Shown here one piece after another: positions 23,314 through 32,882 of a stretch of DNA of 64,000 bases (the first letter of the stretch is position 1; each line of letters begins with the position of its first letter). Source of the stretch: Cercophora sp. LCS_1 (lineage: Eukaryota; Ascomycota; Sordariomycetes; Sordariales; Lasiosphaeriaceae). Where the stretch lies: contig JAPZLL010000002.1 in NCBI GenBank assembly GCA_036250225.1, positions 186,001-250,000 on the forward strand, read 5' to 3'. Both the position numbers and the translations under genes were made by a program. Below the pieces are notes generated by a model, which was not told where the DNA came from, made no database searches, and worked only from the letters and a program-made list of their open reading frames with translations.

Positions 23314-26300
23314 TTACTGCCCATAGAAACCACCTGGCCCCTGATGGGGTGAGTGCGCGTACGGCGAGACCGAGCCCTGTGGTGTGTAGTGCTGCTGCTC
23401 TGATACGGCGCTGTTCGGGTCCATCATCCCGTTGTATACTGCCGCCGCCACACTCGGATCCTGCAGGCCGAGAGCATTCAGCGCCCCAAACTGGCCATCT
23501 GGAGAAACCATATACTGCCCCTGAAGGTTGTATGCGCCCGCAGTCGTCACTGGTAAGCTGCCCGGGTAGCTCTGCATGTTGAGATTGGGAAACGCGTTGA
23601 CGCCGTGGTTGGGCGCAGCCTGAACGTTGAGCTGCTGTCGCGCCATGTTCTGCGGGATGCTATTGAAGTTGTTGGCTCCGTAGACCACCCGGCTCTGCTC
23701 AAAGTTTGGCGGGACGATGGGATACATCATCGACGGCTGTTGGGGCTGTTGCTGTTGAGCGCTGGGATAACCCATGGCTTGGGCCATTTGGTGGTTGGTG
23801 GGCGAGAGATCAAACGGCTGTGGCTCAGGCTTGACGGAAAACGACGTGGCAAACGGTCGTGGTGGCGGGTCTTGCACGGGACTGATGATGGTGTCGGCCT
23901 CGAGCTCTTTTCGTGCGACAAGCTTAAGAATCGGCAAGCTGATCTGCTCCATGTGCTTTGCCAAATGCACTGTGAGCTTCTTCCATGTTGGGAACGTCTT
24001 CCCGCAGAATCGACAAGGCTCGTTGTAAGGCATGTCCCTTGTCTCCTTGTGGCATTGCTCCACCTTCTGCCACGTGGGATCCAAGCCGCCGGCGCGCTTG
24101 ATAGCGGCCTTCGTCTTGACCTTGGGCTCGGGGTACTTGTGTTCGCGGACGAGATGCTGCAGGAAGTTGTCACGGCGGTAGCAAACGTGTCGGCAGTCCT
24201 CCACATCGCAGTCCCACCACTCAAGGTGACGATGGCCCTCGTTCTCGTGACGGACCCAGTCGGCTTTCCTCTTGAAGATCTTGGGATCTCTGCAGCGGTC
24301 CCATGTGCACGTAAACGGCTGAACATCCTCGTGCACGTGCTTCGTCCAGTCGGAGGGTTTCTGGAATTTCTTGGCCTGGAAACAGAGCTGGCATTCGAAC
24401 TCGGCCGGCAATATAGTCGCCGGGGGCATTGGGATGTCCTGAGGGAAGCTCTCTTGCGTGATGACTCCCGGGCCCTCCAACGGAGTGACGTCCCCATCCG
24501 AGTCGTATCTTGCAGACATAGGTTCCATGCCCTTCGCATCGCCCCTCTGGTCAAGGACATTGGCGCTCCCGCCCAAAGCAATGCACATGGAGCCGCAAGG
24601 GCAGTTCCTATTAGCAGTACATTGCAAATGCTTCACCCTGGCGTTGAGCAGACTCTTGTAGCGAATGATCTGCTGGTGCGCGATGCGGTCCACCAAGTAG
24701 CTGTTTGTTTGCGCAAGCATGGGGTTCAGCTTCAAGATGTGTTGTTGGAACCCAGAGAATGTTGGTGCGATGTCATCAATCATCTTGTTGGCTTCTGATC
24801 GCATCTCGGCATCTTCGTAAATCTCGTCCTCATCATCATCTTCGTCATCCGCATCGCCAGTAACAACCGTCGGGTTGGCCAGAGATGACACCGGGGGTCC
24901 TCCCTGCTTCTTCCACATGTCGGCAAGGCTGGAAGACTGGCCTCTGAGGTCGGATTTGCTTCGGAGCCGCAGGGGCTTTTTCACTGCGAGCCCGAACCCG
25001 CCGGGGCTCTTGGGTGTGGGTGATGTGATGGTTGGCGTGGCGCTGATGGAGCCGCTTCGAGCGTGCGTGCTGGCGATTGAGGCAACGCTGTGCCCCATGG
25101 CCACAAACGCTGTGTTGATGCTGGGAACGGGCTGCTTCTTGCCCCAGCTCATTTGACGGCCTGGGGGACCAAAACTAGGCTGGCGCTCGGCCGAGGAGGT
25201 GGTTTCGATGGACCCAGTCTCGCCCTCCTCCCCACGCGGTCGTTTGGTAAGCGCGTTGCTTGGTTTCCTTACCAGTCCTCGAAGCTCCTGGAGGAGACTT
25301 GGCCTTCGCCCACCTGGCTCACCTCGACTGATGGACAGCTTTTTAAGAAAACTGCCGCTTGTGATACCTTCAACGTCAATCATGGGAAGACTGCGGCGCC
25401 GCGTGCCCCAGGTTGCTGCCATCGAAACGACCGAGTCATTATCCCGGCAAGCTCTCTCAAACTTCTCAATCGCCGCTTGGGATGTCTGTGGCTGGTATCG
25501 GGACCTGGCGATCTCAAAGGGGAGGGGAGCTGCTTCCCAGTTGCGGTTCCGTCGTATTAGGTCAACATCCTCCTCGGTCAATTCACCGCCCTTGCCTGTG
25601 TAGTATGTCTGGCCAGAAACAGGAACGTTCTCTGTCTCGGCATTTGCATCGATCTCTCCCTTGGGAAGGGTGTCATCCGCAATGTCATCAGGCCTAGGAG
25701 GCGGCTGGTTGATGGTAGCGGGATCAGGGCCCAGGACCGGGGTGGTCGCCACCCAGTCACTGACTTGTTCGTTGCGCTCATCCACCTTGCGCTTTGCTGC
25801 GAGCTCGTTCATGCTCGCGCCTTCAGTCACCGGGCGATTATCGGGACTCAGGCCGGCCTGGCCGGTAGCTTGGTCCGGGACCCACCGGCCCTGGTTGTCC
25901 CGAGCGGCTGAATCGCCGGGAACCGCGTCCGTGTGATCATAGCTTCCATCATCCGAAATATCGTTGAATGTACTGAGGTTCTGGTCGGTATCGAGCGGAT
26001 ATGGGACACCTGCGCCGTCTCTTGTCCACATCGAGACTGTCAGCCGAGGGCTCTGAGCGGACATCATCGTCACTGCTGGGGCGAGCCCGTCTTCGCTGGA
26101 ACGGCCGCTTCCGCTGTTCTCCGGGGTGTATTGATACCCGGACTGAGGACCATCCAGCGGCCGGGTTGTTAGGTGGGTTAGCCCGCGGGCAGCGACCCGG
26201 CTCTGTTGATGCGCGGGGAAGGTAGCTCTGTCACCCTTGCGCTCACTGTTGGGAGATGGCGTGTGTAGAGAGGGCGTCCTATCAGGGCTCAGCGGAAGGT

Positions 26301-26730
26301 ATGCGGGGTCTTGAGGCACATGATGCGCCGTGTTGCCCTGGATCTGTGGAACGGCGTGATCGTTCACCTGTGCTTCTGCTGAACGAAAGAAGTCGTCGTC
26401 AAGAAAATCTGGGGAGGCACCCTCGATCGTGTTAAAGTTGATGCCGAAGAAGGGGTCCTCAGTGTCACTGAACTCGCTCGACTGGTAATGGATACTCAGC
26501 GTAGTAGACTCGGCAGGGGTATGGGAGTTCAGGTTGGGCGACGACGAGCTACTGCGCAGTTGAGGCTGAGGAGAGAAGGCCGACAGGTGAGTGTTGGCGA
26601 CAGGTGTCGACGGCGATAGCTGATGCTGGCTGTCGTTGGATGGCAGACTGCGGGGTTCATTCAACCGGTCCCGTCGCGCTGGGCTCCCATCGGGGATGGA
26701 GGACGGGTATAGGGTATAAGTTGAAGACAT
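23314..26730 (-). CDS. C2H2 zinc-finger protein with long disordered N-terminus
   Basis: A single uninterrupted frame of 1,138 residues from ATG 26730. The first ~640 residues are Ser/Pro/Asp-rich and look disordered. A short acidic stretch (DADDEDDDEDEIYEDAEM) precedes a conserved-looking helical segment (MIDDIAPTFSGFQQHIL...YKSLLNARVKHLQC). From about residue 780 come several Cys/His pairs: CQLCF...TKHVHED, FTCTWDRCRD...RHENEGH, WWDCDVEDCRHVC...HLVREH and PCRFCGKTF...HLAKH. These are four C2H2 fingers, some atypical. The last ~200 residues are Gln/Pro/Asn/Gly-rich. A nuclear DNA- or RNA-binding role is expected; the family is widespread in filamentous fungi but no target can be read from the sequence. 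Confidence 0.88.
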   Translation of the reverse strand: MSSTYTLYPSSIPDGSPARRDRLNEPRSLPSNDSQHQLSPSTPVANTHLSAFSPQPQLRSSSSSPNLNSHTPAESTTLSIHYQSSEFSDTEDPFFGINFNTIEGASPDFLDDDFFRSAEAQVNDHAVPQIQGNTAHHVPQDPAYLPLSPDRTPSLHTPSPNSERKGDRATFPAHQQSRVAARGLTHLTTRPLDGPQSGYQYTPENSGSGRSSEDGLAPAVTMMSAQSPRLTVSMWTRDGAGVPYPLDTDQNLSTFNDISDDGSYDHTDAVPGDSAARDNQGRWVPDQATGQAGLSPDNRPVTEGASMNELAAKRKVDERNEQVSDWVATTPVLGPDPATINQPPPRPDDIADDTLPKGEIDANAETENVPVSGQTYYTGKGGELTEEDVDLIRRNRNWEAAPLPFEIARSRYQPQTSQAAIEKFERACRDNDSVVSMAATWGTRRRSLPMIDVEGITSGSFLKKLSISRGEPGGRRPSLLQELRGLVRKPSNALTKRPRGEEGETGSIETTSSAERQPSFGPPGRQMSWGKKQPVPSINTAFVAMGHSVASIASTHARSGSISATPTITSPTPKSPGGFGLAVKKPLRLRSKSDLRGQSSSLADMWKKQGGPPVSSLANPTVVTGDADDEDDDEDEIYEDAEMRSEANKMIDDIAPTFSGFQQHILKLNPMLAQTNSYLVDRIAHQQIIRYKSLLNARVKHLQCTANRNCPCGSMCIALGGSANVLDQRGDAKGMEPMSARYDSDGDVTPLEGPGVITQESFPQDIPMPPATILPAEFECQLCFQAKKFQKPSDWTKHVHEDVQPFTCTWDRCRDPKIFKRKADWVRHENEGHRHLEWWDCDVEDCRHVCYRRDNFLQHLVREHKYPEPKVKTKAAIKRAGGLDPTWQKVEQCHKETRDMPYNEPCRFCGKTFPTWKKLTVHLAKHMEQISLPILKLVARKELEADTIISPVQDPPPRPFATSFSVKPEPQPFDLSPTNHQMAQAMGYPSAQQQQPQQPSMMYPIVPPNFEQSRVVYGANNFNSIPQNMARQQLNVQAAPNHGVNAFPNLNMQSYPGSLPVTTAGAYNLQGQYMVSPDGQFGALNALGLQDPSVAAAVYNGMMDPNSAVSEQQHYTPQGSVSPYAHSPHQGPGGFYGQ

Positions 26731-29700
26731 GGCTGCGAGAGACCCGGGAGGCCCTGCGCGCGTGTATATATCTTTGTATCTGGGAGGCAGGAAGAACCAA
26801 GTCCCGCGGAGTCAGGTTAGGGTGTGAGTGGGCATGCGCTCATGTCACCGCGAGTGAAATGAGACGGTGCGGCTGCGCGGCGGGGCAGACGTCCTTCTGT
26901 ACCTCAGGCCGTGTCGCAAGCGCGATGACGACAGTTGACTGGCACGTAAGGACGGGCACCTGGGTCTTTTTGCTCGCCAGGAGTGAGATGCCGGAAGAGC
27001 GCGATCCAGGAACGGCGAAGCAGACGTCGCGAGTGTGAAAGGGTAAAGATTGTCTTTAACCCGCAGAAGCTGAGAGACGGCTTTGGGTCTGGCGAGCGGG
27101 AAATTTGGGGGCGAGGCGCAGGCACGGCTGTGGTTCCGAGCCTCAGGGTGGCCTGGCCGGGCGGGAGCGCTTAAACGCGAACGCCCAAGACTATACCCAA
27201 GGAGCCTGGGATGAGAGCGGATAGCCCGTCGACTAGCTTCGAGATGGAGATGGAGTTGCACGATGCGATCGTGAATCTGTTGGGTTTTCGCCAGCCAGCA
27301 CGTTGCGCAACGAAGCGCAGCGCTCGAGACGGGACAGCCAGATAGCAGACGATGCGCAGAAGCCAAGACGGTGTGCTGGTTCAGGCAACAAAGTCGCACA
27401 CACACTCTGGAGTGCACGCGGCAGCAGACTCGATCTCTTGGGCGTCAAGCAGTCGAAGCCGTGGGTAGGCCTGGGCACGCTTCGAGAACGCCAGGAATTC
27501 CGCCTCAGGGCAACGGACAGGGTGTCGATGGACAGGGACCTGAGTGCCCCGCAGCCGTCGATTTGCCAGGAGGTAGGGCGGGGGAATAAGCAACAGCAGG
27601 AGCCTGTGCCGTGGCCGGAGAGCAGAGCGTCACCGACCTCGAGGTGAGCTCAACTGTGACATTCCGTATATCCATGCTCGCCGGTTCAGTCCCGTGTGAT
27701 TGGTAAGTCAGCGCATCCAGTCCTCGGCCGGGGCAGTGCGGCTTCACTCTTCTCGCTGAGCGCTGGGCAGACTCTCCACACGAGTCCAGTCGCAGTGGGA
27801 CCGACGCCGGTTCACCGGCCTGGGCTGGGAGACGGTCGTGCGGGTGGCACGCCTGCGGCTCAATGTGGGTGCTTTCCCCCCCTCACGTCCCACAAGGCAT
27901 TCTCAACTCAACCCTGTGAGGCGCACTGCCACAGCCCCCCGCGCTGTCTGCCCTTGAAGCCCAGCGCCCAATGAGCAGTGACGGCCGATTCAAATATCGC
28001 GATGGCGGCCCACCAGAAGGCAAGGCGTTTTCTGTTCTTGAAGTCGCTGGCATGAGAGCACATCGAGGAATTCGAGCCTCCGTCCATTGCCAACCTGGCG
28101 AGACAGCGTTAGCGCCAACAACCGTCTCTTGACAGCCGGAAGGATGCAGAAATAGAGTGGTTTGCGTGGAGAACACTCGCCGCAACTCCCTGGGCCTGAT
28201 CGAGCCTCAATGCATACCCCGTCGCGGCACAGAAAAGCCGAGCGTGTTTCCCATGTTGCCGTTGGTAGCAGGATGAAAGGGTCGACGTCGCACAAGACGT
28301 CGTTGAAGCCGTCAAGGGACACGCTAACAAGGCCAGCGGGCCGCTGTCGCTCCTGCTGTTAGCGTTTGGCGGCGGAGATTGACAAGCCTTTTTGCCGACC
28401 TGGGTGCTTCTTGGAGTGCAGTCAGCCTCCAAATGCATCATCCGTTCTCATCGGACTATCTCAAATTTGGCCGACGTTTTTTATGCGGTTTTGAGCTAAC
28501 AGCGAACTCGTTCACTTAGTCCACCGGTGGTTCCCTTGTTTTAGTCGTCCAACCGTCCCATGGCGCATTCCCCTGACGGGACCTGCAGCTGCTCCTTCGT
28601 TCCATTCACGGCTCCCGAGTAGGATCTCATCAAACAACCGCGGATCTCGTCTGCTTGCCCGATGTACTGGGTCCTGCCAACCGCAAGGGGTAACTCCCCC
28701 TTTGGTGTCGGGGGCGAGGCCGATCGCCAAAGCGCGATCCAGCAATGCATGCGCTCCTGCCGCAGCAAGCCATCTCCCAACCTCCCCGACATCGTTCGCG
28801 ATGAGTGCCAACCTTCAAGTTTCTTGTTTCATCGCCACAGGTCGCTGAGTAAAGCTAAGTTGCACTAACAGATACGAATCAGGCTGTAACAGTCGTTGTC
28901 TACGTTTACACGAGCTGGAACTTCAGAGTGCCTTCTGCAGGTCAACGCTCTTGAACGGCCCGGGGGTGCTTGACGACGTGGGCTGCTGTTGTCAGTCTCT
29001 TCTCGAATATTTCTCTTTTGGGGTTCTCGTGGTGACTGGATGTGGCGAGGATCAGGTTACAGTGTCATCAAACTGAACCTCCAACGTTCGAGGAGTTGGC
29101 TTACCCTTGATTTTTCCCTTTTCTGTGCCGCATCTTGACATAGAGCCGGCACCAACTGACTTGCGGTACTTTTGATGCGGCTTCACACGTGATCTGAGGG
29201 GCAGATATGGTGGTGTCCTGGACTCCCCTCCTAACGACGCACGACTTGCGTTGGGTAGGCCCAACTGAACAAGTGTTCGCCAATTGGCCGTTGTCTGAAC
29301 AAGGGTGTGCACGCCGCTGAGCGTCATCCTGACGGCCCGGATGCTTGGGTACGTACGGCGGGGAAGACCCGGATGCTGCTGGCCCTGGGCGGTTCAAGGC
29401 AGATTTTGAGGCTGCTGGTCCATGTCAACAAGGTTCGAAGGAGCCGACACCAACATCCGTTTCACCCGGGCCGTGCCTAGCCAAGTGCGCCCCGGACGCA
29501 CCGCCGACGTCGCTATGCCGTCGAGCCTCACACAGACTCTTCGGGGTAGAAGACTAGGTCCCAGTCAGTCATTTGCAGGTTGCTTTTAGGGGACACTTTG
29601 GGGAAGCACACAATGTTGGGGTCAGACCAATGCCCCATGCTCGAGTATACACCACAAGGCTCTGCGGTCACCGCACCAGTCTGAGTTGCCCCTTTTAGGT

Positions 29701-31042
29701 ATCTACAGCGTCAAACGGAGCCTCGGGTGCGGTAATTCGCAGGCCCGATCTTGACGGTTGCCCACCATGTGTACTTGGACAGCTGTGGCATACCAGACAC
29801 ACGGATCCCTCTTGGGATACGGCACCCGCAACTCTACGCATTTTACCAGCAGCCGTTCCTCGTCACCACGGTGGCTGACGAAAATAGCTTCGTACCTGTT
29901 GTGTGCACAGCTCGAGGTTCGGGAAACGGGGGCACACTTCATATTCGCTTGTTTTGGTTACCAGCATCTCGACCGTCAACACTAGAACGGGGTCGACACT
30001 GAAGCCCAGGTAGGATTGGGAGGCCAACCAATATCAAGCCGTCTGGTGTGGTGTAGACTCGTGGCACATGGGTCTTGGCTTGCAAGCCGATCGGGATCAT
30101 GAATCATTGTACGGGAAGGGCTCATGTCCGCATGTGTCGTGCCAGCGCCAGTCATACGCCCGGGGAAGACCAATTCCGCGTTCCGGATCTCTCTGCGAGC
30201 GCCCAGCCGCACGGCGTAGATAGCAAGACATCAGACGATATGAATACGGGGAATCTGGCAAAGTATAAGCTGTTGATGACCTCGCGGATAATCCACTTTC
30301 GGCCTCCTTTGCCACTAGGATCAGCGAGGGCCTCAAGTGGCGTGAAAAAATGCGAAAAAAGAGTTCAACCTGCGCTCGGGAAATTTCTAAACCTCGCAGG
30401 AACCCTTGGGGAATGCACAATTGGCAACCGAACTCTTTTATACACCACTTGGGCCTACACTCTCGGGCAACGAGATATCCCGGGTACATGTCTGGAGGTA
30501 ATCGTCAAAGGCCACCTCTTGACCTAACACACCCCAAAGCCCCTAAACTAAACGCCACACCAGTAAGTCTGAAAGACTACTTGAAATTGTGTTGATAGGG
30601 TTCGAGGCGCCGGTTTTCTTGTCACCCACTTGTGCTCTTGGGCCAGCTTGAAGCAGTGAGGCGATGTTGCTGAAGCCTCAAGACGTAACACGTAACCTTG
30701 AGCTCGTTCGATTGTCTCCTTGGTCTATACCGATGGACCTCTCCCAAAAGAGAGAAGATAAAACGTAGATGGCTTCGACAGCTTTCCAAGCCCAGAACTT
30801 GAGGGCCGCTCTCGTTGATGGATGTCGTCCACTAGGCGTGATAAAAGATACTCAGCGCTCTACTGGAAATCGGATGAACGTAAAGTACCCCTTAGCAGAA
30901 CTTTGATTAGTCATCCATCCCTCGGCAAGCGTCTCACCGAGGACTTCGCACGTCATTTGCTGACCGGGGCCCCTCCACCAGCGAAGTCCGAGAGCTGCCA
31001 AAGAACAACATCGCCAATTCGCTCCAATTCACATAGGTCAAA
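26731..31042. other. 4.3-kb gene-poor stretch
   Basis: No convincing gene on either strand. The part next to 26730 should be the promoter and leader of the C2H2 gene. Longer open frames (for example 26845-27417 minus, 28109-28441 minus, 30075-30527 plus) give arginine/serine-rich translations with no domain, signal peptide or splice continuation. I saw no transposase or reverse transcriptase motif, terminal repeat or tRNA. Highly decayed DNA or an unannotated noncoding RNA remain possible. Confidence 0.5.
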
Positions 31043-31457
31043 ATGGTATGCAGCTGCCGCCGATCGAAGGTTAAGCTAACTTTCCCAGGGTTCTCTGGAA
31101 TTCCCCGCTTTCGTGCTCGCCGCCTTGACGGCTACCGGCGGCATCGTCGGCTTCGCCAGGACCAAGAGCAAGCCCAGCATCATTGCTGGCGTTTCTGTTG
31201 GCGCTTTGTGTATGTGGCCTTTCCTGCCCTCTCCCTGATATTTCTGACACGAATTGGCGACAGATGCGCTCGGCGGCTATCGTATCCAGAACCAGGAGCC
31301 CTATGGCGTCGAACTGGCCCTGCTCGCATCCGTTGTTCTCGGCGGCTCGTCGATTCCTCGGGCAATTCGACTTCGCAAGCCCGTTCCGATCGTGCTGTCG
31401 CTTATAGCCACGTATGGTCTGCTCACGTTCGGCAATGCATTCCGCAGCACGCTGTAG
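31043..31457 (+). CDS. TMEM14 family (UPF0136) small membrane protein
   Basis: Three exons: 31043-31045 (the start codon alone), 31089-31209 and 31264-31457. The introns are 43 nt (GTATGC, branch GCTAAC, acceptor CCCAG) and 54 nt (GTATGT...GACAG). The 105-residue protein starts MGSLEFPAFVLAALTATGGI. The Gly-rich first helix is followed by the family-like basic loop FARTKSKPSIIAGVSVGALY, formed across intron 2, and by further hydrophobic helices ending near TYGLLTFGNAF. TMEM14 proteins have about four membrane helices and are typically mitochondrial. Human TMEM14C is needed for haem precursor handling, while yeast relatives are little characterised. The exon consisting only of ATG is unusual but the frame, branch site and acceptor all agree. 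Confidence 0.88.
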
Positions 31458-31711
31458 AGGGATCACCGGAGAGAAGGGAACCTGGGACGAAGAAAAGAGT
31501 TGAGAGTTGAAAAGCCAAATGTTACAGTATTCCAAGCAACGCCGTATCGTGAAACAAGACTTTGTGCCGGGGAATGCCACCCTTGAACGTACAACTCTTG
31601 CTAGCCGTCGCGCATTGGCGCTACCCCCTCTTGGTCGAATCGTAGCACCGCTGGATCTCGGTGAAGCCTGCTCGAACAGCGCAGAGAGCCGGAAAAAAAA
31701 GATCGAGTCGG

Positions 31712-32016
31712 CTAGGAGTTCTCTTCAATCTCCTTCCACTTTTGTCGTATCCTGTCCTTCTTGTCGGCCACACTGGACCGGTTCGAGCTCTGCGTCTTCC
31801 ACCGCTCCGCCTTCAAGCAAGCCACCAAGTCTGCCTTTGCATCGTTGCACATGCCCATCGACTTCCACAGGAACCCTTTGGCATGGCACTCCTCGAGCGC
31901 ATTCATCACCTCGGTGCACCCTGTCGCGCGACGGCGGTAAGCGCGGGATGCAAGGCAGGCCGAAGCGCGGGCCCAAACATACCGATGTTGTTTTTTGTAT
32001 GCAAGTGAGGATGCAT
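31712..32016 (-). CDS. CMC2: Cytochrome c oxidase assembly twin-CX9C protein CMC2
   Basis: Two exons, 31983-32016 and 31712-31920, separated by a 62-nt intron (GTATGT...GCGACAG), give 80 residues. The N-terminus MHPHLHTKNNIGC is the hallmark of CMC2. Two CX9C motifs follow, CTEVMNALEEC and CNDAKADLVAC, which form the disulphide-linked helical hairpin imported by the Mia40 route into the mitochondrial intermembrane space. Cmc2 helps cytochrome c oxidase biogenesis together with Cmc1. The C-terminus is basic (KKDRIRQKWKEIEENS). The gene diverges from prefoldin subunit 2 with only 258 nt between start codons. Confidence 0.92.
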
Positions 32017-32274
32017 TTTGACAGAAACGGCCTGTCGGATCTGGGATGGTTGGCAAAAGTCCGTTGCGACACCGGGACGATGCTTCTTGACTTTTTCCAG
32101 GCTCGGTCGCTGGTGCTTTGGAGTGGGGAGCTTGGGCCACTTATGGGGCAAACGTCGAACCACGACTCGCTGCCTCATCGCTTGTCTTCATCTCACCAAT
32201 AACTCCGTTCTCGAGTGAGCTCTCGTCCACAACCATCAAAGACCCCCAGCTTTGTGTTGAAGAAATACAGCATT
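32017..32274. promoter_or_regulatory. Short bidirectional promoter between CMC2 and prefoldin subunit 2
   Basis: 258 nt separate the two divergent start codons, so both promoters and 5' leaders must share or overlap this interval. I did not find a clear TATA box on either side, which fits housekeeping genes. Confidence 0.6.
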
Positions 32275-32882
32275 ATGGCGGCGCAACCAGCATCGGCAAA
32301 GCGCCAGCAAGGTGAGGCGGCGATGCCCCGCCCGCCGCTAAGCTCGCTCCTAACATCTTTCAGATCTCCAGCTGCAGTATACCACTTACAAGAACACCCT
32401 GCAGACTATTGCGCAAAAAATCGGTGATGTCGAGCAGGAAGCCGAAGAGCACAAGTAAGCACACCCAATTTTTGTCCCTTTGCGTCGGCAAGCGTCATTC
32501 TTTTTTTATGACCCCGCGGATGGGCAGCTGCTCTCGGGCCACATGCCTCACCGCCCTGCTCGGTTCCGCTACGCTCTCTTCTCACCGCTCATCACCAATC
32601 TAAACAGGCTTGTCCTTGATACCTTGGAGCCCCTTCCGGGTGACCGCAAGTGCTTTCGCATGATCAACGGCGTCCTGGTCGAGAGGACCGTCAAGGATGT
32701 CGTTCCCGCCCTCCAGACAAACGCGGAGGGGCTGAAGAAGGTCCTTGATGACCTGGTCAAGCAGTACAAGACAAAACAGGACGAACTAGAGAAGTGGAAG
32801 GTATGTCATCACTCGTGTCTTACATCAACACATCTAACCCGCTCCGCAGAAAAAGAACAATGTCCAAGTTGTTCAGTCATGA
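32275..32882 (+). CDS. GIM4: Prefoldin subunit 2
   Basis: Four exons: 32275-32311, 32364-32454, 32608-32800 and 32850-32882 (introns of 52, 153 and 49 nt), giving 117 residues. After a short N-terminus (MAAQPASAKRQQD) comes the first coiled-coil helix (LQLQYTTYKNTLQTIAQKIG). The beta-hairpin centre contains CFRMINGVLVERTVKDVVP, the diagnostic block of prefoldin beta-type subunit 2. The second coiled-coil helix ends in EKWK and the tail in KKNNVQVVQS. Prefoldin is a cytosolic heterohexamer that passes unfolded actin and tubulin to the CCT chaperonin. The symbol follows the yeast name. Splice sites and phases all agree. Confidence 0.93.

Noticed and set aside
23605..24798. 397-codon open frame antisense to the C2H2 gene
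   Set aside because: Shadow of codon bias in the real exon; no family features.
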